A DNA stretch of 64,000 bases from Rhodoluna sp. Its GTDB lineage: Bacteria > Actinomycetota > Actinomycetes > Actinomycetales > Microbacteriaceae. Position 1 is the stretch's first letter, and each line of letters starts with the position of its first letter. The DNA is taken from positions 1 to 64,000 of the forward strand of contig JAHEBZ010000006.1 of assembly GCA_024641985.1 (NCBI GenBank), in the 5' to 3' direction. The position numbers were made by a program, and so were the translations under genes. Below, piece after piece: positions 16,283 through 25,521 of the stretch. A model generated the notes under the pieces. The model saw only the letters and a program-made list of their open reading frames with translations, was not told the DNA's origin and ran no database searches.

Positions 16283-17493
16283 TGCTAACTCAAGACGAAT
16301 TTGTTAAAACCCTTGAATTGGAACTTAGGCAACGAACTCTGCTCATTGCGAAGATTCAAATTAGAGAGCTAGAGCTAATCAATCTGCAATTTGGCGTCGA
16401 AGTTGGCGATGAAGTTGTTGCCGCAATAAAGGTGGCGCTGACCGAATTAAACCATGGCTCGTTCGTTGGGCGCCTCAGCCCAACTATTTTTGCGGTCGGT
16501 TACCTTGCATCGTTAGATCCCGACAACCTGATTGCCGAAATCCACGGTGCAATTGCCAAATTGAACGCCTCACAGTCGTGGCCGTTTTTGATTCAAGTGG
16601 CAGTGGGCGTTGTAGTAACTGCCATAGCCGCCTCACAGGATCCGACTGATTTGCTCCGCAATGCCAACGCTGCGCTAGCGGCATCTATGCGCGACGGCCA
16701 TGCAAAAATTTTCCAACCATATTTGGAGCGAATTGAGGGAATTCGCCTTTTGATTGGTCAGCTTGCCGGTCATTTGGTGGCGCCGGTTGGCATGTCGTGG
16801 GTCTTACAGCCGGTATGGAGCATAGCGAACAACGAACTTGTGGGCTACGAAGTGCTTTCGCGTTGGAACAGTGAAGAATTTGGTCAGCTTGAGCCAGAAA
16901 CTTTCATCTCGATTGCTGAATCATTGCAGAAAATAAATTTGATTGACCGCTGGTCGCTTGAGGCTGCAGCCGAGGCTTGCCAGTTACTTAGCAAGGAAAA
17001 GAACCTTTCGGTTAGCTCGAATATAAGTTCGATTACGCTTCAACTCGAACCAGATTTTGCCTCGTTTGTGAAGGGGCTTGTCGAAAAATACAACCTTAAG
17101 CCGGGCCAACTCATCATCGAACTAACCGAGTCTTCGGCCGCCACGAATTCTGAAATAATCGCTAAATTCATCGATGAACTGCAGGTTTTTGGAGTTCATG
17201 TTGCGATTGATGACTTTGGCAAAGGGCTCACAAACCTAGCAAAAATGGCGTCCATCTCGTTTCAATTTCTCAAACTCGACATAGGCCTGCTTAGGCTGCA
17301 CACAATTGCTAGCGAAAGGTCAATGCTTCGAGTGGGGGTTGAGGTTGGCAAGGTGCTAGGCGTGCCAGTGTTGGCAGAAGGGGTCGAAACCCGCGATGAT
17401 TTGGCGGCTGTTCTTGAGGCTGGGGTTACGCTGGCCCAGGGTTACCTATTCGGCAAACCAGAACCACTCGAGTATTACTTGAAAAGTGCCTGA
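16282..17493 (+). CDS. EAL c-di-GMP phosphodiesterase with degenerate GGDEF domain
   Basis: A 403-residue protein. The first 165 residues resemble a GGDEF domain that has lost its signature (GRLSPTIFAVGYL at that position). The C-terminal EAL domain keeps the catalytic set: YEVLSRW (EVL variant, Glu near 190), SSNISS, LIIELTESSA, VAIDDFGKGLTNLAKM, FLKLDIGLL, LAEGVETRDD and AQGYLFGKP. It should hydrolyse c-di-GMP to pGpG. Translationally coupled (TGATG) to the PilZ glycosyltransferase, it is placed to damp the signal that activates that enzyme. The degenerate GGDEF part may act as a GTP-sensing regulator, as in some related proteins. Confidence 0.88.
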   Translation: MLTQDEFVKTLELELRQRTLLIAKIQIRELELINLQFGVEVGDEVVAAIKVALTELNHGSFVGRLSPTIFAVGYLASLDPDNLIAEIHGAIAKLNASQSWPFLIQVAVGVVVTAIAASQDPTDLLRNANAALAASMRDGHAKIFQPYLERIEGIRLLIGQLAGHLVAPVGMSWVLQPVWSIANNELVGYEVLSRWNSEEFGQLEPETFISIAESLQKINLIDRWSLEAAAEACQLLSKEKNLSVSSNISSITLQLEPDFASFVKGLVEKYNLKPGQLIIELTESSAATNSEIIAKFIDELQVFGVHVAIDDFGKGLTNLAKMASISFQFLKLDIGLLRLHTIASERSMLRVGVEVGKVLGVPVLAEGVETRDDLAAVLEAGVTLAQGYLFGKPEPLEYYLKSA

Positions 17494-18499
17494 CAGATCA
17501 AGACTCACGCCGGCCATAGCTGATGTGCGTCGTGCAGTTCGCACATCGTTCGAATTTGCCGGCCTAAAACGAGGCGAACTAGTTCTTATTGCTTGTTCTG
17601 GCGGCCCAGATTCGCTTGCGCTCGCCGCAGCGGCTGCATTCGAGGGTGCGCGCGCAGGCATACGAGTCGGCGCAGTGATCGTTGATCATCAGATGCAGGC
17701 CGGCTCGGCGCAAGTTGCATTGGCAACCAAAGAAACGCTTGCCTCGCTGGGGATTAGCCCGGTCGAGATCAAAACCGTTGAAGTTGCTACCGCCGGAGGC
17801 CCAGAAGCTGCCGCGCGACTTGCTCGATACTCGGCCCTCGATGAAGCCGCCGCTCAACTCGACGCATCAGCGGTTTTTCTTGGCCACACGCTCGACGACC
17901 AAGCCGAAACCGTATTGCTCGGTTTGGCCAGAGGTTCGGGCGCTCGCTCGCTCAACGGCATGGCCCTGCACTCGGGCCGCTACATTCGACCGCTGCTTGG
18001 GATTAGCCGAAAAACGATTGAAAATTTTTGCGCTGATAGCAAACTGATTCCTTGGCTTGACCCCATGAATCAAGACACTCGCTACACCCGGGTGCGGGTT
18101 CGCAAACAAATTTTGCCCACGCTCGAAAGAGAGCTCGGCCCGGGCATTGCCGATGCGCTTGTGCGCACAGCCGATCAACTTCGCGAAGACGATGAAGTTC
18201 TAACTTCGCTTTCGGAGCAGGCTTTTCAACAGATCGCGACAATGAAATCGAACGCAATTCTTCTAGATCTTGACGGCTTCAAGCAGCTCCCGCTCGCGAT
18301 TAGGCACCGCGTAGTAGCAAGGGCTCTAGACATTTTGGATGCCCCAACTTTTGCGCGAGTGCACATCCTTGCAGTTGATGAGCTTGTTGACAGGTGGCAC
18401 GGGCAGAAACCACTGACCCTGCCAGGGGTTAGAGTAGAACGAACGGGCGAGAACATCGCACTGAAGACCACTAAAACCCTCAAACCAGGAGCCTGCTAA
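17486..18499 (+). CDS. tilS: tRNA(Ile)-lysidine synthase
   Basis: N-type ATP pyrophosphatase of 337 residues that converts C34 to lysidine in tRNA-Ile(CAU), needed for decoding AUA. LIACSGGPDSLALAAA is the SGGxDS loop near residue 37. LGHTLDDQAETVLLGLARGSG and RPLLGISRKTIENFC are family hallmarks. The GTG start overlaps the end of the EAL gene by eight bases, and hpt begins on the base after its stop. Confidence 0.93.
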   Translation: MPDRSRLTPAIADVRRAVRTSFEFAGLKRGELVLIACSGGPDSLALAAAAAFEGARAGIRVGAVIVDHQMQAGSAQVALATKETLASLGISPVEIKTVEVATAGGPEAAARLARYSALDEAAAQLDASAVFLGHTLDDQAETVLLGLARGSGARSLNGMALHSGRYIRPLLGISRKTIENFCADSKLIPWLDPMNQDTRYTRVRVRKQILPTLERELGPGIADALVRTADQLREDDEVLTSLSEQAFQQIATMKSNAILLDLDGFKQLPLAIRHRVVARALDILDAPTFARVHILAVDELVDRWHGQKPLTLPGVRVERTGENIALKTTKTLKPGAC

Positions 18500-19051
18500 G
18501 TGGACCTCTCGAAGGTAAGCAACGAAATTACGAAGGTGCTAGTCACCGAAGAACAAATTAACGCCAAAGTTACTGAATTGGCGGCCGAAATCGACAAGCG
18601 CTATGAAGGCAAAGACCTTCTGCTGATTGGTGTTTTGAAGGGCGCGGTCATGTTTATGGCCGACCTGTCGCGCGCAATCCAAATTCCGGCGCAAATGGAT
18701 TGGATGGCCGTTTCGTCATACGGTTCCGGAACTGTCTCTTCTGGTGTGGTGCGAATTTTGAAAGACCTCGATGCCGATGTGCTGGGGCGCCACGTTGTGA
18801 TTGTCGAAGACATCATCGATTCTGGGCTGACTTTGAGCTGGTTAGTGGCCAACCTAGAGGCCCGCGGGGCTGCATCGGTTGAGGTTGTTGCGTTGTTGCG
18901 CAAACCAACTGCAGCAAAAGTGGAAGTAAATGTCGCACTTGTTGGTTTTGATATTCCTAACGAATTCGTCGTTGGCTATGGCCTCGACTATGCCGAGCGC
19001 TATCGCACCCTCAAGGGCGTAGCAGTCTTGGCGCCTTCGGTTTACGCCTAG
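18500..19051 (+). CDS. hpt: Hypoxanthine phosphoribosyltransferase
   Basis: Purine salvage enzyme of 183 residues that makes IMP and GMP from hypoxanthine or guanine and PRPP. LLIGVLKGAVMFMADL (PPi loop), VSSYGSGTVSSG (flexible loop) and VVIVEDIIDSGLTL (PRPP-binding motif) are clear. GTG start directly after tilS. The tilS-hpt-ftsH order is common across Gram-positive bacteria. Confidence 0.95.
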   Translation: MDLSKVSNEITKVLVTEEQINAKVTELAAEIDKRYEGKDLLLIGVLKGAVMFMADLSRAIQIPAQMDWMAVSSYGSGTVSSGVVRILKDLDADVLGRHVVIVEDIIDSGLTLSWLVANLEARGAASVEVVALLRKPTAAKVEVNVALVGFDIPNEFVVGYGLDYAERYRTLKGVAVLAPSVYA

Positions 19052-19077
19052 AAAGGAACGAGGCTAGCGCCTCAAGC

Positions 19078-21120
19078 ATGAACTTCAAGAAGATTCTCAG
19101 CGGCCCATTTGTCTGGATTTTTGCCGCAGTATTGGTTTTGCTCATCGGCTCGTCGATGGTCAACGGCAACACCTTCAAAAAGGTCGACACCGCATATGGC
19201 CTTAGCCTGATCGAAAACGGCAAAGCCGAATCGGTGAAGGTGCTTGGCAACGACCAGCGCGTAGATGTGGTTTTGCTTACCGAAGACTCAAAATATGGCA
19301 AGAACGTTCAGTTCTTCTATGTTCAACCTCGCGGCACCCAGGTTACCGAGGCAATCGCGAATGCCCAGATCGCCAAGGGCTACAACGATGACGTTCAAGA
19401 CACACCTTGGTATTTGGCAATTCTTTCCTCACTCCTTCCATTCATCATCATCGGTGCAATTTTCTGGTTCTTGATGTCGGGCATGCAGGGTGGCAATAGC
19501 AAGGTCATGAACTTTGGCAAGTCGCGCGCAAAACTGGTGAACAAAGAGCAGTCGACCGTCACGTTCGCCGATGTCGCCGGTGCCGACGAAGCTCTCGAGG
19601 AACTTCAGGAAATCAAAGAATTCCTCAAGGAACCAGAGAAATTCCAAAAAGTCGGCGCCAAAATTCCTCGTGGCGTTTTGCTATACGGCCCTCCGGGAAC
19701 CGGTAAAACCTTGGTTGCAAAAGCGGTTGCCGGCGAAGCCGGTGTGCCATTCTTTGCAATTTCGGGTTCTGATTTCGTCGAAATGTTCGTCGGCGTTGGC
19801 GCTTCGCGCGTTCGCGACCTCTTCGAGCAGGCCAAGCAGGCTGCCCCAGCAATTATTTTTGTTGATGAAATCGATGCAGTGGGTCGCCACCGTGGTGCCG
19901 GCATCGGCGGCGGCAACGACGAGCGCGAACAAACTTTGAATCAACTGTTGGTTGAAATGGATGGCTTCGACTCGAAGACAAACGTAATTTTGATTGCAGC
20001 AACCAACCGACCAGACATTCTTGACCCTGCACTTTTGCGTCCGGGTCGTTTTGACCGCCAGATTGGCGTTGGTGCGCCTGACCTAATTGGTCGCGAGCAA
20101 ATCTTGAAGGTGCACGCAAAAAACAAACCGATGGCTGCCGATGTTGACTTGGCCGTGGTTGCACGCCGCACACCTGGCTTTACCGGAGCCGACCTTGCCA
20201 ACGTTCTAAACGAGGCTGCCCTGCTGACCGCGCGTCAAAACGAGAGCAAAATTACGGCGGCAACTCTTGATGAGGCTATCGACCGCGTTATTGGCGGGCC
20301 ACAGAAAAAGACCCGCCTTATGCAAGACCAAGAGCGCCTAAACACCGCCTATCACGAGGCCGGCCACGCACTTGTTGCCGCCTCAATGAACAACAGCGAC
20401 CCAGTCACCAAGGTCACAATTCTGCCTCGCGGCCGTGCACTTGGCTACACAATGGTGCTTCCACTTGAAGATCGCTATTCGGTTTCACGCAACCAGTTGC
20501 TCGACCAAATTGCCTACGCAATGGGTGGTCGCGTTGCCGAAGAAATTGTTTTTCACGACCCAACCACCGGGGCATCGAACGACTTCGAGAAGGCAACTTC
20601 GATTGCAAGACAGATGGTCACTCAATATGGCTTTAGCTCATCAATCGGCGCGGTCAGCTTTGGCGGTGGCGGCGAGGTGTTCATCGGCCGCGACATGGCT
20701 CAGGCTCGCGAATATTCAGAGGCAACCGCCCAGCAAATTGATCAAGAAATTCGTGCAATTCTCGATGCAGCACACGACGAGGCATACAAGGCACTAAACC
20801 AGAACCGAGCCATTCTTGACGCACTTGCAAAAGAGTTGATGGAGCGCGAAACCTTGAACCAAGAAGAAATTGCAGCAATCTTCATGGGTGTCAAAAAGAT
20901 TACCCCTCGCGCCCAATGGTTGAGCAAAAAAACTCGCCCGGTTTCGAAGCAGGGCCCGATTGCCGTGCCGGTAAAGGGTTCTTCGGCCGATAAGGCAAAG
21001 AAGGCAGCCGCTGCAGAAGCAAAGGCTGCAAAACCTGTGGCCAAAAAACCTGTGGCCAAAAAGCCTGTGGCCAAAAAGCCTGTGGCCAAAAAGCCTGCAG
21101 CAAAGAAGCCAACCGAATAG
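19078..21120 (+). CDS. ftsH: ATP-dependent zinc metalloprotease FtsH
   Basis: A 680-residue membrane AAA+ protease for quality control. Two helices (residues about 8-25 and 113-133) flank the extracytoplasmic part. The AAA domain has GPPGTGKT (about 204), [11 protein letters not shown] and RPGRFDRQ. The protease domain has HEAGH (about 426). The C-terminus is a Lys/Pro/Ala tail with four VAKKP repeats. The ATG follows a small hairpin GAGGC-tagc-GCCTC and lacks a close Shine-Dalgarno. It is followed four bases later by folE. Confidence 0.96.
   Translation: MNFKKILSGPFVWIFAAVLVLLIGSSMVNGNTFKKVDTAYGLSLIENGKAESVKVLGNDQRVDVVLLTEDSKYGKNVQFFYVQPRGTQVTEAIANAQIAKGYNDDVQDTPWYLAILSSLLPFIIIGAIFWFLMSGMQGGNSKVMNFGKSRAKLVNKEQSTVTFADVAGADEALEELQEIKEFLKEPEKFQKVGAKIPRGVLLYGPPGTGKTLVAKAVAGEAGVPFFAISGSDFVEMFVGVGASRVRDLFEQAKQAAPAIIFVDEIDAVGRHRGAGIGGGNDEREQTLNQLLVEMDGFDSKTNVILIAATNRPDILDPALLRPGRFDRQIGVGAPDLIGREQILKVHAKNKPMAADVDLAVVARRTPGFTGADLANVLNEAALLTARQNESKITAATLDEAIDRVIGGPQKKTRLMQDQERLNTAYHEAGHALVAASMNNSDPVTKVTILPRGRALGYTMVLPLEDRYSVSRNQLLDQIAYAMGGRVAEEIVFHDPTTGASNDFEKATSIARQMVTQYGFSSSIGAVSFGGGGEVFIGRDMAQAREYSEATAQQIDQEIRAILDAAHDEAYKALNQNRAILDALAKELMERETLNQEEIAAIFMGVKKITPRAQWLSKKTRPVSKQGPIAVPVKGSSADKAKKAAAAEAKAAKPVAKKPVAKKPVAKKPVAKKPAAKKPTE
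21034..21108 (+). repeat. 15-bp tandem repeat at the ftsH 3' end
   Basis: CCTGTGGCCAAAAA(A/G) is present in four near-perfect copies (21034-21093) plus one degenerate unit. Each adds PVAKK to the FtsH tail. Confidence 0.95.
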
Positions 21121-21123
21121 CCC

Positions 21124-21678
21124 ATGTTTGATTCAGCGCGCGTAAAGGCGGCGGTGGTTGAGCTAATCGCTGCCATCGGCGAAGACCCTAACCGCTCTGA
21201 ATTGCTGGCCACCCCGCAAAAGGTTGCCGAGGCATATGCTGAGTTTTTTAAGGGCATCGACATCGATGCGAAGTCGGCCCTGGCCGACACCTTCGAAGCC
21301 GAACACAACGACGTTGTGATTCTAAAAGACATCGATTTCGTGTCGATGTGCGAGCATCACCTGCTGCCATTTACAGGCATCGCACACATCGCCTATTTGC
21401 CAAGCGACCGGGTAGTTGGTCTTGGCCGCCTGCCTAAACTGGTCGAAATTATTGCGGCCAGACCGCAGTTGCAAGAAAACCTGACCGCTCAAATTGCCGA
21501 TGCCCTCGAGCAGGGCCTTGGCACCAAGGGTGTGGTTGTTGTGGTTCAAGCCCGGCATCACTGCGTGATTTCGCGCGGGGCTCGCCAACCCGAGGCAAAC
21601 ACCATCACCATGGCCACCAGGGGTTGCTATTCAGAACCTGCTGCGCGAGCCGAGGTAATGGGTTTGATCTCGAAATGA
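21124..21678 (+). CDS. folE: GTP cyclohydrolase I
   Basis: First enzyme of folate synthesis, GTP to dihydroneopterin triphosphate; 184 residues. Zinc ligands are in SMCEHHLLPF and in ARHHCVISRGAR; GLGRLPKLVEI is also diagnostic. It lies in the folE-folP-folB-folK run, with its TGA overlapping the folP ATG. Confidence 0.96.
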   Translation: MFDSARVKAAVVELIAAIGEDPNRSELLATPQKVAEAYAEFFKGIDIDAKSALADTFEAEHNDVVILKDIDFVSMCEHHLLPFTGIAHIAYLPSDRVVGLGRLPKLVEIIAARPQLQENLTAQIADALEQGLGTKGVVVVVQARHHCVISRGARQPEANTITMATRGCYSEPAARAEVMGLISK

Positions 21679-22526
21679 GTTTTCACCGACCACTCGTGAT
21701 GGGCGTGCTGAATGTAACACCCGATTCGTTTAGCGATGGGGGCCAGTTTTCGTCGGTTAACTCGGCCCTCGACCATGCTCGCCTCTTGGTGATGGGCGGC
21801 GCAAACATCATCGATGTGGGCGGCGAATCTACTAGGCCCGGAGCCGACCGAATTGCAATCGAAGAAGAGCTTTCACGAGTAGTGCCAGTGATCGAGGCAA
21901 TTCACGCAGAATTGCTTGCCAGTCAAAACGGCGATGTAAAAATCAGCATCGACACCATGAATGCGGCTACAGCACTTGCGGCCGTTGCCGCCGGCGCCAG
22001 CATTATTAACGATGTTTCTGGCGGCCTTGCCGACCCACAAATGATTGAGGTTGCGGCTAACACCGGGGCAACTTTCATAATTTCTCACTGGCGCGGCTTT
22101 AGTGCCCAAATGGACCAGTTGAATACCTACCTCGATGTGGCCGCCGACGTTGCTCAAGAACTTCAACTTAGAGTTGATGCGGCCGTTGCCGGGGGTGTGC
22201 AGCGCAGCAAAATTGTGATCGACCCCGGGCTTGGTTTTGCCAAAGACCAGGCACAAAACTGGAAGCTGGTAGCAAGGCTGGACGAGCTAGAAAAGTTAGG
22301 GTTGCCAATTTTGGTTGGAGCCAGCCGCAAACGCTTCATCTCGGGGGTGCTCGACCAAGATCTAGCTGGCGGCATCTCCAACAGCAGGCGCGATTTGGCT
22401 ACCGCGGTGTTAACCGCATTGTTGCTTCAACGCAAACTTTGGGCAGTGCGCGTGCACAACGTGATTGATACCTCAGATGCAATCGCAATTGTGGCAGCGC
22501 TGCGCGATGCCGAAGGCAAACAATAG
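21675..22526 (+). CDS. folP: Dihydropteroate synthase
   Basis: Condenses p-aminobenzoate with the pterin diphosphate; target of sulfonamides. The ATG at 21675 (ATGA overlap with folE) gives 283 residues and puts the first signature, VMGVLNVTPDSFSDGG, near the N-terminus as expected; the listed ORF starts 17 codons too early. Second signature IIDVGGESTRPGA. The pterin-site VGASRKRFISGVL is also present. Confidence 0.96.
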   Translation: MSFHRPLVMGVLNVTPDSFSDGGQFSSVNSALDHARLLVMGGANIIDVGGESTRPGADRIAIEEELSRVVPVIEAIHAELLASQNGDVKISIDTMNAATALAAVAAGASIINDVSGGLADPQMIEVAANTGATFIISHWRGFSAQMDQLNTYLDVAADVAQELQLRVDAAVAGGVQRSKIVIDPGLGFAKDQAQNWKLVARLDELEKLGLPILVGASRKRFISGVLDQDLAGGISNSRRDLATAVLTALLLQRKLWAVRVHNVIDTSDAIAIVAALRDAEGKQ

Positions 22527-22536
22527 AGTTAACCCA
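22524..22536 (+). promoter_or_regulatory. Possible internal leaderless promoter (TAGAGT)
   Basis: TAGAGT, six bases, ATG of folB. The TAG is also the folP stop, so chance is possible. Confidence 0.35.
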
Positions 22537-22934
22537 TGGCCATCAAACCTCAAACTCACAAAATCAAGCTAACCGGTCTGCGCGTTTATGCGCACCACGG
22601 TGTTTTCGATTTTGAACGCCAGAATGGCCAAGATTTTTACATCGATGCCACCTTGTGGATTTCGGGCAACAAGGCTGCATTTAACGATGACCTAAACGCC
22701 ACCATTCACTATGGCGACCTAGCCAAAGCAATCGTTGACAACGTGAAAGCTCAGCCGGTTGATTTGTTAGAAACCCTTGCCCAGCGCCTACTCGACATGG
22801 TGCTCAACTTTGGTGGCCCAGCTAGCCCAATCATCAAGGCCCAAATCACCGTGCACAAGCCAAATGCGCCAATCGTTTATGAGTTTGAAGATGTGTCGGT
22901 GACCGTTAAAGCTAAGAAAGAATTTCATGGCTGA
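22536..22934 (+). CDS. folB: Dihydroneopterin aldolase
   Basis: A 132-residue enzyme that cleaves dihydroneopterin to 6-hydroxymethyl-dihydropterin. Typical features are LTGLRVYAHHGVFDFERQNGQDF with the catalytic region, TIHYGDLAKAI and DLLETLAQRLLDM. It overlaps folK by eight bases. Confidence 0.94.
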   Translation: MAIKPQTHKIKLTGLRVYAHHGVFDFERQNGQDFYIDATLWISGNKAAFNDDLNATIHYGDLAKAIVDNVKAQPVDLLETLAQRLLDMVLNFGGPASPIIKAQITVHKPNAPIVYEFEDVSVTVKAKKEFHG

Positions 22935-23424
22935 GCCGGTTCGCGCAATTTTGGCTTTGGGTGGCAACCTTGGCAAACGTCGCAAAACTATTCGCTCTGC
23001 CCTGAAGGCGTTGGCTGCAACACCGGGCATCAAGGGCGTTAAGTGTTCGCCGCTGGTTGAGTCGGCGGCGGTCACCGAAGCCGGCGTTGATGAAACCAAG
23101 CCCAATTACATGAACGGCGTTGTTCAAATCGATACAACGTTGAAGCCAAAAGAGTTGTTAACCCAGATTCGTCGCATCGAAACCGAGCACGGCCGAATTC
23201 GCCTTGAACGTTGGGGCTCTCGAACTCTCGACATCGATATCATCACTTATGCAGACCTGCTGAAATCGGGCAAAGAACTAACCATTCCGCACCCGCGCGC
23301 GTTCCAACGAGCCTTTGTGGTGGTTCCGTGGGCAATGCTCGACCCACAAGCTGTGTTGCCTGGCCACGGATCAGTTAAAGACTTGGCCGCGCCACTCCAA
23401 GATCAGGTGTGGTTGTCAAAGTGA
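22927..23424 (+). CDS. folK: HPPK, 2-amino-4-hydroxy-6-hydroxymethyldihydropteridine diphosphokinase
   Basis: Transfers pyrophosphate from ATP to the pterin alcohol, giving the folP substrate. ALGGNLGKRRKTIRSAL, YMNGVVQIDT, RIETEHGRIRLERWGSRTLDIDIITY and IPHPRAFQRAFVVVPWAML are all hallmarks; 165 residues. Overlaps folB before it and DUF3180 after it (GTGA). Confidence 0.95.
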   Translation: MAEPVRAILALGGNLGKRRKTIRSALKALAATPGIKGVKCSPLVESAAVTEAGVDETKPNYMNGVVQIDTTLKPKELLTQIRRIETEHGRIRLERWGSRTLDIDIITYADLLKSGKELTIPHPRAFQRAFVVVPWAMLDPQAVLPGHGSVKDLAAPLQDQVWLSK

Positions 23425-23954
23425 AGCCAACTCGCGTTTCAACTCTGCTCGGCTGGGCGATCTCGGCTATAACCGCCGGTTTTTTGCTTCCAAAAATTAT
23501 CATCGCTGGTGGTGGCCAAACACCACAGGCTGGCTTAAACATTATTTTGACTCTGCCCATAATCGGCATGCTGCTGTTGGCCTTTGCCATCCCCATGCTT
23601 CGATATCGCGCGGGTTTAGCCAAAGTTGCTAAAGCGGCGGGCCAGGCTAGGCCAAATCGCCCAAATCCCTTTTATGCGGTGCGATTGGTGGTTTTGTCTA
23701 AGGCAATCGCAATCTCGGGCTCAATTTTCTTCGGATGGTATTTGGGTGTGGTTTGGCTTCAGGCCACCGCGCCGGTTCTCACCGATGCAATCTGGCCAAA
23801 CTTGACCGCCGCCATAGGTGCCCTTTTCATGTCTGCGGTAGCCATAGTGGTTGAGCGAATTTGCCGAATTTCTGACTCGGATTCAGCGCCTTCGACGCAA
23901 TCAAAGGCGCAACCAGAGGGGCGCACCGGCTCCACCGAAGTGACCCCCGCTTAG
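23421..23954 (+). CDS. DUF3180 family membrane protein
   Basis: A 177-residue protein with four predicted helices (from about 10, 40, 90 and 125) and a hydrophilic tail. DUF3180 is an actinobacterial family of unknown function found directly after folK. The GTG at 23421 overlaps the folK stop (GTGA) and gives the usual MKPTRVSTLLGW start, so I prefer it to the listed start four codons earlier. Its co-location with folate and pantothenate genes is conserved, but no role has been shown. Confidence 0.82.
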   Translation: MKPTRVSTLLGWAISAITAGFLLPKIIIAGGGQTPQAGLNIILTLPIIGMLLLAFAIPMLRYRAGLAKVAKAAGQARPNRPNPFYAVRLVVLSKAIAISGSIFFGWYLGVVWLQATAPVLTDAIWPNLTAAIGALFMSAVAIVVERICRISDSDSAPSTQSKAQPEGRTGSTEVTPA

Positions 23955-23957
23955 CCT

Positions 23958-24662
23958 ATGAACGGCAGGCTTTCGGTTGGAATCATCGGCGCAGGGCCGG
24001 TGGGTGTGGTCTTGGGGCAGGCGCTGGCCTCGGCAGGGCATCAAATTGTTGGTTTTGCGTCTACCGACCAAGAGCGCATCGAGCGAGCAGAATCGATGTT
24101 GCCCGGTGTGCCGGTTCTCACCATTCCAGTGGTCATCGAAAAGGCCGATCTGGTGCTGCTAGCAATTCCAGCCGACCAACTTAGCCCAACCATTTTGGGC
24201 CTTAGCCAAGCCAAGGCCTGGCATGCCGGCCAGTTGGTGGCTCATACCGCCGGCCAGTTTGGTTTCACCATTTTAAGCTCGGCCATGCAGCAGGGGGTTA
24301 TTCCGCTTGCCATTCATCCGGCCATCACATTCACCGGAACCAGCATCGACTTGACTCGAATTCGGGAAAGTTATTTTGCAGTCTCGGCCCCAAATGTGGC
24401 GCTGCCGATCGCTCAAGCCTTGGTAATCGAAATGGGTGCCGAGCCAGTGGTTATCAGCGAAGAAGACAGGGCAAACTACTTCGAGGCTATTTCGGTAGCC
24501 ACCAATTTTTCGAAGATAATTGTGAATCAAGCAATTGGGTTGCTCGAATCTGTGGGCATCGAAAACCCCCGCGGTGTTCTTGGGCCCGTGATTCGAAGTG
24601 CCGTTGAAGAGGCGATTGCCGATGGCCACGTGCCGCTTGATCCCGAAAGTTTGCTCGACTAA
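23958..24662 (+). CDS. Rossmann-fold / DUF2520 oxidoreductase-like protein
   Basis: A 234-residue protein opening with an NAD(P)-binding Rossmann motif (VGIIGAGPVGVVLGQALASAGH), followed by ADLVLLAIPADQLSP and the HTAGQFG ... AIHPAITF run seen in DUF2520 proteins. The C-terminal helical half is shorter than in many homologues, which reach about 290 residues. It sits between DUF3180 and panC and overlaps panC by one base. A role in pantothenate supply, for example as a ketopantoate reductase-like enzyme, is only an inference. Confidence 0.75.
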   Translation: MNGRLSVGIIGAGPVGVVLGQALASAGHQIVGFASTDQERIERAESMLPGVPVLTIPVVIEKADLVLLAIPADQLSPTILGLSQAKAWHAGQLVAHTAGQFGFTILSSAMQQGVIPLAIHPAITFTGTSIDLTRIRESYFAVSAPNVALPIAQALVIEMGAEPVVISEEDRANYFEAISVATNFSKIIVNQAIGLLESVGIENPRGVLGPVIRSAVEEAIADGHVPLDPESLLD

Positions 24663-25513
24663 TGCGCACCGTAATCTTGGCAAACGAACTGGCCGCTGCA
24701 GTTGCAAGCGCAAAGGCTGCTGGCAAAAAAGTTGCCCTGGTGCCCACTATGGGTGCGCTGCACGAGGGGCACCTATCGCTCATTGCTCAAGCCAAAAAAC
24801 GAGCCGAGTTTGTGGTTGTTTCGATTTTTGTGAACCCGCTTCAGTTTGGGCAGGGCGAAGATTTCGCCAAATATCCGCGAACTCTAGAAGCCGATGCAAA
24901 ACTGCTGGCTGAGGTTTCGGCCGACTTGCTATTTGCGCCGACAGCCGATGTGGTTTATCCAAACCAAGTTGCCGGGGCAACCCAGCCAGCGGCCAAGAGC
25001 GCTGGCCCGGTTGGCGAAATTTTAGAGGGAGCCATTCGCCCTGGTCATTTCGATGGCATGCTCACGGTAGTGGCCAGACTTTTTGATCTATGCCAACCCG
25101 ACATCGCTGTTTTTGGCGCTAAAGATGCCCAGCAACTGTTTTTGATTCGTCGCATGGCCGCAACCGACTACCCTCACCTAGAAATCATCGAGGCCGAAAC
25201 CGTTCGCGAACCTAGTGGTTTGGCGATGTCGAGCCGCAATCGCTACCTCGATTCAGAGCATCTCGAGCTGGCCAAGCAACTATCGGCGGCGCTGCGCTTT
25301 GCAAAGCAAAAGGCAAACACACCCGAGCAGGCTCTCGAATCGGCAAGAGCCGTGATGGCTAAGTCGCCTGCGGCTAAACTTGAATACATTGCGCTGGTCG
25401 ATTGCGATAGCTTTGGCGAGATCCAAGCTGGGTTTAAAGGCCGAGCGCTTTTGCTCATCGCTGCAAGGGTGGGCCAAACCCGACTTATCGACAACATCGA
25501 AATCGTTTTTTAG
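24662..25513 (+). CDS. panC: Pantothenate synthetase
   Basis: ATP-dependent ligation of pantoate and beta-alanine, 283 residues. VPTMGALHEGHLSLI contains the HxGH nucleotide motif. FVNPLQFGQGEDFAKYPR, FGAKDAQQLFLIRRM and LAMSSRNRYLD (KMSKS-like) are clear. panB and panD are not in the window. It overlaps the upstream gene by one base (TAATG). Confidence 0.95.
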   Translation: MRTVILANELAAAVASAKAAGKKVALVPTMGALHEGHLSLIAQAKKRAEFVVVSIFVNPLQFGQGEDFAKYPRTLEADAKLLAEVSADLLFAPTADVVYPNQVAGATQPAAKSAGPVGEILEGAIRPGHFDGMLTVVARLFDLCQPDIAVFGAKDAQQLFLIRRMAATDYPHLEIIEAETVREPSGLAMSSRNRYLDSEHLELAKQLSAALRFAKQKANTPEQALESARAVMAKSPAAKLEYIALVDCDSFGEIQAGFKGRALLLIAARVGQTRLIDNIEIVF

Positions 25514-25521
25514 GAGTGCGC

